Below are positions 1 to 6,380 of a stretch of DNA of 8,291 bases, one piece after another; the first letter of the stretch is position 1; the number at the start of each line of letters is the position of its first letter. The DNA is from MKRK01 sp001896915 (GTDB lineage Bacteria; Bacillota; Clostridia; Oscillospirales; Acutalibacteraceae), in NCBI GenBank assembly GCA_937973935.1, contig CALJJF010000134.1:1-8291 (forward strand). Reading direction: 5' to 3'. A program made the position numbers and the translations under genes. The notes beneath the pieces were generated by a model that worked only from the letters and a program-made list of their open reading frames with translations, did no database searches and was not told the DNA's origin.

Positions 1-495
1 AAAGGGTCGTCCCAGCCTGACATATTCCCCGCCGATTTTTTCGCTGAACAAGACCATATTGCGGTTATCGGGAACGGTGATATTTAACACCTCAAAATTT
101 TCAAGATCAGCAGTCTTTGCAATACCGCCCCTTACGCCATGACCTGTGTCCATGGCAAAGCATATGTATAGTTCATCCTCAATCACGGTCAACCGCGGAT
201 CATAGATTCTGCTCGTGTCGTTGTCTTTTATTTTTTCACTGAAGGAGATGGGCTTGTCGTTGGCTATGAAGTGAAAGCCGTCGTCACTGGTTGCGATGCC
301 CATGTTAGTGCCTGCCAGTCGATCACTGCCTTTGGTATCCTCATAATCATTTCTGAAAACCATCAAGTATTTGCCCTTGTATTTTGTTACACCGGCGTTG
401 AAAATCAATGTGGCATTGTATGGAATATCTTTATCCGACAATACCGGGTTGTTTTTATATCTTTTGATACAGCTTGCTGATTTCAATTCACTCAT
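1..495 (-). CDS. GH130 family glycoside phosphorylase (mannooligosaccharide phosphorylase-like), N-terminal part
   Basis: Partial gene: it starts with ATG at 495 and stays open for 165 codons to the left edge, so the C-terminal half (the family is usually about 310-390 aa) is missing. I translated the minus strand by hand. Family-like stretches are NNPVL (15-19), the YDPRL motif (98-102), and the segment from PDNRNMVLF (142-150) to VRLGRPF (159-165), which closely matches the conserved GH130 blade sequence. Known GH130 enzymes use inorganic phosphate to cleave beta-mannosidic bonds, for example in beta-1,4-mannooligosaccharides, releasing mannose-1-phosphate in the cytoplasm. The exact substrate cannot be read from this half. 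A GAGGAA Shine-Dalgarno (504-509) lies 8 nt before the ATG and supports the start. A candidate promoter is at 551-579. No sugar-transport neighbour is visible; any partner genes would lie further left. Confidence 0.88.
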   Translation of the reverse strand, partial: MSELKSASCIKRYKNNPVLSDKDIPYNATLIFNAGVTKYKGKYLMVFRNDYEDTKGSDRLAGTNMGIATSDDGFHFIANDKPISFSEKIKDNDTSRIYDPRLTVIEDELYICFAMDTGHGVRGGIAKTADLENFEVLNITVPDNRNMVLFSEKIGGEYVRLGRPF

Positions 496-524
496 CTGAA
501 CCATTCCTCGCTTTTTCCGTGAAT

Positions 525-542
525 GTAATTTACATGTATTAC
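525..542. promoter_or_regulatory. Inverted repeat at the GH130 transcription start, possible operator
   Basis: GTAATTTACATGTATTAC is an imperfect palindrome: outer GTAAT/ATTAC arms around a central TACATGTA. It lies immediately downstream of the predicted transcription start of the GH130 gene, where a repressor would block initiation. A sugar-responsive repressor would fit the enzyme's catabolic role, but no regulator is assigned. Confidence 0.25.
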
Positions 543-550
543 TCTTCTAT

Positions 551-579
551 ATTTTACTTTTTTATAATTCAAATATCAA
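551..579 (-). promoter_or_regulatory. Candidate sigma-A promoter of the GH130 gene
   Basis: Read on the minus strand, TTGATA (574-579) and TAAAAT (551-556) are separated by exactly 17 nt. The predicted transcript would start near 544, about 49 nt before the ATG at 495. The region is very AT-rich, so chance matches are possible, but the position and spacing fit. Confidence 0.5.
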
Positions 580-628
580 TATAAAACTTTACAATAGATT
601 AAAAAAGTGCTATAACGTAGTCAGGGAC

Positions 629-783
629 ATGAGATTTTTCAGTGAGATTTCTTTTGAAAGAGCATATTCTCTGAATTTTCAATTGATCCGGACTCATAGT
701 GATAAACCGGAATTGTTTATTTCGACGAGACTAATATTCACTATTCAGCTGTCGATATTGATGATATAGAACCGTTTGAATAG
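629..783 (+). pseudogene. Possible frameshifted gene remnant
   Basis: An ATG at 629 opens a 46-codon frame that stops at 767-769. The neighbouring frame then reads FDETNIHYSAVDIDDIEPFE from 721 and stops at 781-783. The two parts together look more protein-like than either frame alone: the first is mixed and polar, and the second is acidic with a natural end. One frameshift around 710-720 would join them. There is no good Shine-Dalgarno before 629. I do not recognise the family, and chance remains a serious alternative. Confidence 0.2.
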
Positions 784-869
784 ATACGATGATACATATC
801 TGTGAACGAAAATAAAAAACTTTCGGACATGCACCAACGGCTCCGGTCAGTCATATAATGGAGGTTACA

Positions 870-950
870 TTGGATGAACCAACACAACGATCCAGAGATG
901 CAACGAAAAGAAGTATCTCAAAACAAGATTTGAGATACTTCTTTCACTAA
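870..950 (+). other. Tiny reading frames behind a GGAGG site, overlapping a hairpin
   Basis: GGAGG at 860-864 is followed by TTG at 870 (26 codons, stop 948-950) and, in another frame, ATG at 874 (19 codons, stop 931-933). Both peptides are very polar and run into the hairpin at 907-944, so the 3' part is structure-constrained rather than typical coding sequence. A TATAAT at 854-859 abuts the GGAGG but has no -35 box at the right distance. It could be a vestigial 5' gene end left next to a terminator. Function unknown. Confidence 0.15.
907..944 (-). terminator. Hairpin terminator, probably for the TM1266-like gene
   Basis: AAAGAAGTATCTCAAA (907-922) pairs perfectly with TTTGAGATACTTCTTT (929-944), a 16-bp stem with a 6-nt loop. 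The stem is AT-rich and only short U-runs follow on either side, so it may work in both directions. It lies 78 nt past the stop of the minus-strand gene at 1023-1262 and is the only good terminator candidate for it. Confidence 0.6.
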
Positions 951-1022
951 ATTCGTCAACCTAAAAGTTAAATTCATTAAACCAAACAGAAACCGGCAAG
1001 ATCAATAAATAGTTGGTTATGA

Positions 1023-1262
1023 TTAAATATCAAGAAGAGCGGCGTTTACCCCGTCGATTTCGTTCAGCTCTTGGATTAGCTCCTTTTCATTTTTTAATAG
1101 CTGAAGAATGATCACGCCCTGTTCGGAACAAAAATCATCCGCTGCTTCATGAAAGCCGACTCTGACCTTTATGTCACAACCGAAATTGGTTAAAATATTC
1201 TGTACCTCAGGGACCCTTTTGCTACGGTAATCAATTTTTATAATCACAATTTTCAATGCCAT
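1023..1262 (-). CDS. TM1266-like small regulator of the iron-only hydrogenase system (ACT/NikR-C-like fold)
   Basis: A 79-aa protein that matches in length and pattern the TM1266 family, annotated as the putative iron-only hydrogenase system regulator. Recognisable features are the MALKIVIIKI first strand, the VQNILTNFG helix end (20-28), then FHEAADDFCSEQGVIILQL (37-55), and a C-terminal DGVNAALLDI strand. The family is a small ferredoxin-like alpha/beta fold related to ACT and NikR C-terminal domains. It is usually found beside [FeFe]-hydrogenase maturation genes in anaerobes, and its ligand is not established. Here no hydrogenase or hydEFG gene is adjacent, so the link is by family only. 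AAGGAA lies about 9 nt before the ATG, and a promoter candidate is at 1286-1314. The gene appears to be monocistronic. Confidence 0.8.
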   Translation of the reverse strand: MALKIVIIKIDYRSKRVPEVQNILTNFGCDIKVRVGFHEAADDFCSEQGVIILQLLKNEKELIQELNEIDGVNAALLDI

Positions 1263-1285
1263 ATTACACCATTCCTTTTTATTTT

Positions 1286-1314
1286 ATCATAATACATATA
1301 TCTATCTTTTGCAA
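1286..1314 (-). promoter_or_regulatory. Candidate sigma-A promoter of the TM1266-like gene
   Basis: On the minus strand TTGCAA (1309-1314) is followed after 17 nt by TATGAT (1286-1291). The predicted start near 1279 leaves a leader of about 17 nt that still contains the AAGGAA ribosome-binding site. Confidence 0.5.
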
Positions 1315-1433
1315 TAGTATCCTAAAAATAATTCCCACTTTTTATTAAACGCTAAAAAAGTGAATATTTTTATAAAGATAAAGAAAAATTTACGCACTTG
1401 ATAGTTTATAATTCAGTACAGGGGGTTATATTC

Positions 1434-3674
1434 TTGAATACAGACAACGAACTACTGGTAAAGCTCAAAAAGATGATTGTAAAGCTGGAAACAGAAAATG
1501 TAGCACTTAAAAATGAAATCAAACGACACAGACTCTTGCTGGATAGTATTACAGATGTATTATCCACCCACGATACAAACGGAAATTTTACGTTTGTGTC
1601 ATCCTCCTGCTTAAATTTGTTCGGGTTGAGTCCTGATGAAATGATTGGTCGTTGTTCTTATGATTTTATGCTGCCCGAATTCAGAACTCCTATTAAAAAA
1701 TCCTTTCATGCACTTGTAAAATCATCAGTATGTTCAACACTGACCTATCAGATTATCAAAAAAGACAAGACGGTTATTTGGGTGGAATCCACCAATTATG
1801 CATTACGTGATGAGGAGAACCAGGTTTGTGAAGTCATCAGTATTTCAAGAGATATCACAGACAGAAAAAAAGACGAAGAGTCCGCCCAAGAAACCATTCG
1901 CAGATTAAAAGCAACACAACAGTTATCCCATATTGGTAATTGGGAATTTAATTTAAAAACACAACAGAGTGAATATTCAGCAGAATCCTATAAAATATTT
2001 GGTTTTGAGCATGTTGCCACAAATGTCTCGTCGGATATTGTGAGTATTTGTGTGCTGCCTGAGTATAAACAGATGCTTAATAAGGCATTTCGCGAGCTTC
2101 TCCATGGCAAGACCTATAAAGAAGAATTCAAAATTCGTCGTGCCAATGACAATCAAATCAGAACCATCTTTTCAAAGGCTGAAATATTTTATGACGATTT
2201 TGGTCAGCCGTTTAAAGCAGTTGGTATTTTTCAGGACATCAGTGAGCAAAAGCAAATTGAAGAGGCTTTGTTGATCAGCAAAAGACGACTGGTGGAAGCA
2301 CAAGCTTTGGCCCATATCGGTAACTGGGAGCTGGATATGAGTGCGAATCAGATTTGGGCATCCTCAGAAGCATTCCGAATTTATGGTTTGGATCGTATAT
2401 CTCCCAAAATACCGCTGAAAACAGTACAAGCAATTGCACTTCCACAATACAGAAACCAGCTGGATGAAGCTTTGGTAAACGCATTGAAGGGAATGAAATA
2501 CGAAGAGGAATATAAGATCAGACGTGCTAGTGACGGTATGGAAAGAATTATATACTCCAAAGCGGAGCTGATGACGGATGACAAGAGCAATTCCTATAAG
2601 CTGGTCGGCGTTGTTCAGGATGTTACAGAACGCAAAAAACGGGAAGACGAGATCAAATATATCAGCTATCATGATAAACTGACCGGTCTATATAACCGCA
2701 GATTTTTTGAGGAAGAGATTCAGCGGCTGCGCAGTGACGATGAATATCCATTTTCTATTATCATCGGTGATATCAACGGTCTGAAATTAATCAACGATGT
2801 GTTCGGTCATACGGAAGGCGACCGAATTATCCAGACCTTTGCCACAAAAATGAAGCAAACCTGCAGACAAACTTATATCATTGCCCGTTGGGGTGGAGAT
2901 GAAATTATTATTTTGCTGCCGAACACAGACGAAAAAAAGGCTGAATTGATTTATAAGAGAATTGATAAAAATATATACCATGAGGATCATTCCCTGCGTG
3001 CTTCCATTTCTCTCGGCTATGCAACTATGGTCAACGCCGATGCAAACATCAATCAAGTATTGAAAAGTGCCGAGGATTTTATGTATCGCAGAAAGCTTCT
3101 GGAGGGAAACAGCCTCATCAGCTCTATTCTTTCTTCCATCATCTCCACGCTGAAAGAGCGCAATATCCAAACAGAAGAACACAGCGACCGATTGAAAAAT
3201 CTATCCAGAATGTTGGGTTCCGCTTTGGATGTGCCGGAGAACAGACTGGATGACCTTGAACTCTTGGCGGTACTTCACGATATCGGGAAAATTGCGATCA
3301 AGGATGTTGTAATCAACAAGCCCAGTTCTCTGAGCGATGAAGAATGGCGGGAAATGAAACGGCATTCTGAAATCGGTTATCATATTGCCAAATCCACACC
3401 CCAGCTTCATCAGATTTCCGAATTCATTTTATCGCACCATGAACGATGGGACGGTTCCGGATATCCCCGGGGGCTTAAGGCTGACGAAATCCCCTATTTA
3501 TCCCGTATCATAGCTGTGATTGATGCTTTTGACGCAATGACCAATGACAGGCCTTACAGCAAAGCTATGAGTGTTGAGCAGGCTCTGTCGGAAATTGAAA
3601 AATGCGCAGGTACTCAGTTTGATCCACAAATCGCTTATATTTTTTGCAACACAATCAGACGGTTTTATGAATAA
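1434..3674 (+). CDS. Three-PAS sensor with GGDEF and HD-GYP domains (cyclic-di-GMP turnover)
   Basis: Probably a cytoplasmic cyclic-di-GMP enzyme: no membrane segment or signal peptide is visible. I start it at TTG 1434 because AGGGGG (1420-1425) lies 8 nt upstream. The frame is also open back to a TTG at 1398, which has no such site. The protein is 746 aa. Order: a short coiled-coil (8-40), PAS1 (about 34-145), PAS2 (158-275), PAS3 (282-402), GGDEF (405-558), HD-GYP (560-738). The signature is WGGDEI (486-491). The RxxD inhibition site five residues before it reads RQTY, so feedback binding is probably lost. The HD-GYP half looks intact: HD (615-616), MKRH (641-644), HHERWDGSGYP (668-678), and VIDAFDAM with its aspartate. 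Phosphodiesterase activity is therefore likely; cyclase activity is possible but uncertain. PAS2 and PAS3 are clear duplicates. What the PAS domains sense is unknown. The gene stands alone and is closed by a terminator. Confidence 0.93.
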   Translation: MNTDNELLVKLKKMIVKLETENVALKNEIKRHRLLLDSITDVLSTHDTNGNFTFVSSSCLNLFGLSPDEMIGRCSYDFMLPEFRTPIKKSFHALVKSSVCSTLTYQIIKKDKTVIWVESTNYALRDEENQVCEVISISRDITDRKKDEESAQETIRRLKATQQLSHIGNWEFNLKTQQSEYSAESYKIFGFEHVATNVSSDIVSICVLPEYKQMLNKAFRELLHGKTYKEEFKIRRANDNQIRTIFSKAEIFYDDFGQPFKAVGIFQDISEQKQIEEALLISKRRLVEAQALAHIGNWELDMSANQIWASSEAFRIYGLDRISPKIPLKTVQAIALPQYRNQLDEALVNALKGMKYEEEYKIRRASDGMERIIYSKAELMTDDKSNSYKLVGVVQDVTERKKREDEIKYISYHDKLTGLYNRRFFEEEIQRLRSDDEYPFSIIIGDINGLKLINDVFGHTEGDRIIQTFATKMKQTCRQTYIIARWGGDEIIILLPNTDEKKAELIYKRIDKNIYHEDHSLRASISLGYATMVNADANINQVLKSAEDFMYRRKLLEGNSLISSILSSIISTLKERNIQTEEHSDRLKNLSRMLGSALDVPENRLDDLELLAVLHDIGKIAIKDVVINKPSSLSDEEWREMKRHSEIGYHIAKSTPQLHQISEFILSHHERWDGSGYPRGLKADEIPYLSRIIAVIDAFDAMTNDRPYSKAMSVEQALSEIEKCAGTQFDPQIAYIFCNTIRRFYE

Positions 3675-3705
3675 ACAGTTATTCCGTATACTTCTCTCTT
3701 CCATC

Positions 3706-3737
3706 AATCACCGATGTATTTACATGGGTGATTTTTT
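3706..3737 (+). terminator. Rho-independent terminator after the GGDEF/HD-GYP gene
   Basis: AATCACC (3706-3712) pairs with GGTGATT (3727-3733). Inside, ATGTA (3714-3718) pairs with TACAT (3721-3725), with one G-G mismatch between the two stems. A run of six T (3732-3737) ends it. It begins 32 nt after the stop codon. Confidence 0.8.
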
Positions 3738-3800
3738 GATATGATTCTTATTTTATATTTACTACAATAGTGCAAATACAGGTTTTACTGATTTGGTTCA

Positions 3801-3829
3801 TTGACAGTTGTCCGCATTTTGTTTACAAT
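3801..3829 (+). promoter_or_regulatory. Near-consensus sigma-A promoter of the DUF1413-like/DUF1538/PII operon
   Basis: TTGACA (3801-3806), a spacer of exactly 17 nt, then TACAAT (3824-3829): a perfect -35 and a five-of-six -10. Transcription should start near 3836. The longest reading frame of the next gene begins with the TTG of this -35 box, so that TTG cannot be its start codon. No other promoter of this quality was seen before the genes at 4190 and 5673. Confidence 0.82.
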
Positions 3830-3842
3830 GGTATTAACAACA

Positions 3843-4115
3843 ATGTTGATACGGTTGTTATTTTCGGGAGGGATATTTACGTTTGATGTAAATGAATTGC
3901 TGAATGCTGCTGTTTGCGAAACAGAGCTTTTAAGCATCGGAGAGATTTTTTTGCTCAAGGATTTATTCAAAGGATATGTGTGGAACCGGATTGCCATAAA
4001 GGATCGTCTTTTGCTTGGTATCTTGTTTTTAAACCATGTACATAAAAATGACAGCGGTTTGGAAGCAATTGAAAAAACATCATCACATCAACAGAGATAT
4101 CAAAAAATTCAATAA
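3843..4115 (+). CDS. Small DUF1413-like protein, start codon uncertain
   Basis: The body of the protein, from NELLNAAV through EIFLLKDLFKGYVWNRI and DRLLLGILFLNHV to KTSSHQQRYQKIQ, resembles the DUF1413 family of small Firmicutes proteins (typical pattern: a KDLF.G..W..I core, then a LG..F segment). Function is unknown, and the family assignment is from memory of the pattern. The start is a problem. The open frame reaches back to 3801, but that TTG is the promoter -35 box. ATG 3843 lies just after the predicted transcription start, has no ribosome-binding site, and gives 90 aa. The strong GGGAGGG at 3866-3872 is followed in frame by ATA, TTT, ACG, TTT and GAT, with no ATG, GTG or TTG. ACG at 3879 (6-nt spacing, 79 codons including stop) is the best-placed but non-standard choice. 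It is probably the first gene of the operon, 74 nt before the next. Confidence 0.6.
   Translation: MLIRLLFSGGIFTFDVNELLNAAVCETELLSIGEIFLLKDLFKGYVWNRIAIKDRLLLGILFLNHVHKNDSGLEAIEKTSSHQQRYQKIQ
3866..3891 (+). promoter_or_regulatory. Strong Shine-Dalgarno followed by an out-of-frame TTG-ATG-TAA mini-frame
   Basis: GGGAGGG (3866-3872) has no standard start codon in the frame of the DUF1413-like protein at working distance. In another frame TTG (3883-3885) is followed directly by ATG (3886-3888) and TAA (3889-3891), 10-13 nt from the site. The ribosome would then load on a start-stop element inside the gene. This could be a base change in the real start, an unusual ACG start, or a regulatory minimal frame. 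Confidence 0.35.
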
Positions 4116-4189
4116 AATACAACTGAAATAATAATGGGAGTGTGATGCCTTCGCATATCAAAAATTTTAATTGAAAGGAAGATCCCTAT

Positions 4190-5683
4190 TTGAATGTAAT
4201 TTTATCTAAGCTCAAAGAAGTTATATTTTCCGTAATGCCCATTACGGTGATTGTTCTTATTTTAAGCTTTACATTAACACCCATTGAACCAACATCATTG
4301 ATTAAATTTCTGATTGGTGCGTTACTCATTATCATTGGATTGACCATTTTTTTAATCGGTGTAGAAATCGGCATTACTCCCATCGGAAACCATATGGGTA
4401 GTTCCATCACAAAATCCAATCAGCTTTGGATTGTTGTTATCGCCGGCTTGCTGCTTGGTTTTTTCATTTCCATTGCAGAACCGGATCTTCATATCCTTGC
4501 GGGACAGGTTGATTTTGTCACTTCCGGTTTGATCTCTAAACTAAGCATTGTCATTGTGGTTTCTATCGGAATAGCCGTCATGTTATCCATTGGACTTGCA
4601 AGGATTGTATATAATTTTCCTTTATTTAAGATTTTATCTATTTTATACGGAATTATTTTTATTCTGACATTTTTTACTTCATCGGAATTTATGGCGATTT
4701 CCTTCGATGCTTCCGGTGCCACAACCGGTGCATTGACCGTTCCTTTTATCCTCGCTTTGGCAATGGGTGTTTCCAAGCTGAAAAAGGACAGTAAGTCATC
4801 AGAAAAGGATAGCTTCGGTCTTGTTGCCATCGCCTCTACCGGTGCCATCATCGCTGTGATGATCATGAGTATTCTTTCCAAGACCGATAAAATCACTGTT
4901 GAAATTGCCAACGTCGCCGAGGAATCCAGTTCTGTCTGGCAGCCGTTTTTGGTGAAGCTTCCCATCATTGCCGAAGAGGTTTTGTTGGCACTCACCCCTA
5001 TTCTGATTATCTTTTTGTTGTTTCAGAAGATATCATTCAAATTGTCAAAAACCAATGTTCGCAGAATATTATTTGGTATTTTGTTTACGTTCCTCGGGCT
5101 TGTCCTTTTCTTGTTGGGTGTCAATGCCGGGTTTATGAAGGTCGGCACTACCGTTGGATATAAGCTTGCCATGATGGACAGTAATATATATATTATTGTT
5201 GTGGGATTTATTTTAGGTATGGTTACAATTCTTGCAGAACCTGCTGTTTATGTGTTGACACATCAAATAGAGGATGTTACCAGTGGATATGTCAACCGTA
5301 AAATGGTTATGGGGACATTGGCGCTGGGTGTGGCTTTGGCTGTTACACTTTCTGTTTTAAGAATATTGGTACCTGAAATACAGCTTTGGCATTATCTGTT
5401 ACCGGGATATATCATTTCAATTGCATTGACCTATATTGTCCCAAAGCTATTCGTCGGTATTGCTTTTGACGCCGGCGGCGTTGCCTCCGGACCGATGACC
5501 GCCACATTTATATTGGCGTTTGCCCAAGGAGCGGCAGACGCAACGGAAAGCGCGAACGTATTGGTAGACGGTTTTGGTTTGATTGCCACGGTTGCTATGA
5601 CTCCTATCATCGCTTTGCAAATTCTAGGTTTTATCTATAAGTTAAAATCCAAAAAAGGAGGACTTGATTTGAATGGAAAATAG
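4190..5683 (+). CDS. Tandem DUF1538 integral membrane protein, probable transporter or channel
   Basis: 497 aa, starting at TTG 4190 with AAAGGAAG (4174-4181) 8 nt upstream. It consists of two DUF1538 repeats of about 230 residues that match each other at an offset of 253-254. Motif A is AEPDLHILAGQVDFVTSG (96-113) and AEPAVYVLTHQIEDVTSG (349-366). Motif B is FDASGATTGALTVPFILAL (172-190) and FDAGGVASGPMTATFILAF (426-444). Hydrophobic stretches suggest six or seven membrane segments per half, for example 11-28, 37-60, 80-96, 118-140, 147-163, 211-229 and their second-half copies. The small-residue, acid-containing FDA.G segments would suit a pore or substrate site. The substrate is unknown. 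The stop overlaps the next gene, a PII-like protein, by 11 bp. This argues that transport is gated by PII, as known for AmtB with GlnK and SbtA with SbtB. That gating is inference. Confidence 0.88.
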   Translation: MNVILSKLKEVIFSVMPITVIVLILSFTLTPIEPTSLIKFLIGALLIIIGLTIFLIGVEIGITPIGNHMGSSITKSNQLWIVVIAGLLLGFFISIAEPDLHILAGQVDFVTSGLISKLSIVIVVSIGIAVMLSIGLARIVYNFPLFKILSILYGIIFILTFFTSSEFMAISFDASGATTGALTVPFILALAMGVSKLKKDSKSSEKDSFGLVAIASTGAIIAVMIMSILSKTDKITVEIANVAEESSSVWQPFLVKLPIIAEEVLLALTPILIIFLLFQKISFKLSKTNVRRILFGILFTFLGLVLFLLGVNAGFMKVGTTVGYKLAMMDSNIYIIVVGFILGMVTILAEPAVYVLTHQIEDVTSGYVNRKMVMGTLALGVALAVTLSVLRILVPEIQLWHYLLPGYIISIALTYIVPKLFVGIAFDAGGVASGPMTATFILAFAQGAADATESANVLVDGFGLIATVAMTPIIALQILGFIYKLKSKKGGLDLNGK

Positions 5684-6341
5684 ATCGGATGCTTTGGAAG
5701 CTCAATTGATCTGTATTATCGTTAATTACGGAACCGGCAGTAAAATCATTAAAAAAGCCAAACAGCTGGGGATCTCTGGTGCCACAGTCACATTGGGCAA
5801 AGGAACCGTCCAAAACCGAGCTTTGGATTTTTTGGGACTGACCGATATGCGAAAAGAAATCATATTCTTGGTAGCTGAGAAAGATGCTGCGATTCATGCA
5901 ATTGATGAAATCAGCAAAGAGTTTGAATTCTCAAAACCCAATCACGGAATCGCATATACCGCTTCTGTATGCGGCGTTGCGGGAACCAAGCGCATTGCAT
6001 GTACAAATAACATGGAAGAAAGAGGTGGAAACAACACAATGTATCACATCATAACAGTAATTGTTGATAAAGGTAAGGCTGAGGATGCGATTACAGCCGC
6101 AACAAAGGCCGGATCAAAAGGCGGTACGATCATGAATGCAAGAGGTTCGGGTATACACGAAACCAGTAAAGTGTTTTCAATGGAAATTGAACCGGAAAAA
6201 GAAATTGTGATTATTTTATCCGAGGTCGAAAAAACAGAAGCCATCGTATCTTCAATCCGTACAGATTTAAAGCTGGATGAACCGGGCAACGGTATTGTAT
6301 ATGTTCAAAATGCCAGCAACACATATGGTTTATATAAATAA
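5673..6341 (+). CDS. Tandem PII-like (P-II family) regulator, two fused domains
   Basis: 222 aa made of two PII-like halves. The first is about 11-110: ICIIVNYGTGSKIIKKAK, GATVTLGKGT, EIIFLVAEKD, then NHGIAYTASVCGVAG. The second is about 123-222: MYHIITVIVDKGKAEDAI, GGTIMNARGSG, EIVIILSEVEK, then PGNGIVYVQNAS. PII proteins are small ferredoxin-like sensors that bind nucleotides between subunits and control transporters and enzymes. Here the classical B-loop TGxxGDGKIF is replaced by PNHGIA and PGNGIV, and the uridylylated T-loop tyrosine pattern is absent, so this is a divergent branch rather than GlnB/GlnK. A fused pair could build its ring from fewer chains. GGAGG (5657-5661) lies 11 nt before ATG, and the gene overlaps the DUF1538 stop, so translation is probably coupled. 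A further ribosome-binding site and ATG lie inside the gene at the second domain (6024-6041). Confidence 0.87.
   Translation: MENRSDALEAQLICIIVNYGTGSKIIKKAKQLGISGATVTLGKGTVQNRALDFLGLTDMRKEIIFLVAEKDAAIHAIDEISKEFEFSKPNHGIAYTASVCGVAGTKRIACTNNMEERGGNNTMYHIITVIVDKGKAEDAITAATKAGSKGGTIMNARGSGIHETSKVFSMEIEPEKEIVIILSEVEKTEAIVSSIRTDLKLDEPGNGIVYVQNASNTYGLYK
6024..6041 (+). promoter_or_regulatory. Internal ribosome-binding site and ATG at the second PII domain
   Basis: GGTGG (6024-6028, within AGAGGTGG) lies 10 nt before an in-frame ATG at 6039-6041, codon 123, exactly where the second PII-like domain begins. Initiation here would yield a free 100-aa single-domain PII protein in addition to the 222-aa fusion. 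It may alternatively be the relic of a once-separate second gene. Confidence 0.4.
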
Positions 6342-6380
6342 AATCTTTTGTTATATCAATCTTTAAATCACCATCACCCC

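Noticed and set aside
271..480. 69-codon plus-strand frame
   Set aside because: Lies antisense to the GH130 coding sequence, which has clear family motifs; it has no ribosome-binding site.
1336..1362. Hairpin CACTTTTT/AAAAAGTG as terminator or riboswitch
   Set aside because: Only A-T pairs beyond the CAC end and a 10-nt or longer loop; likely chance in AT-rich DNA.
1398..1433. TTG 1398 as start of the GGDEF/HD-GYP gene
   Set aside because: No ribosome-binding site, whereas TTG 1434 has AGGGGG 8 nt upstream.
3801..3842. TTG 3801 as start of the DUF1413-like gene
   Set aside because: It is the TTG of the TTGACA promoter box, upstream of the transcript start.
4489..4995. 168-codon minus-strand frame
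   Set aside because: Antisense shadow of the DUF1538 gene; its composition follows from the opposite codons.
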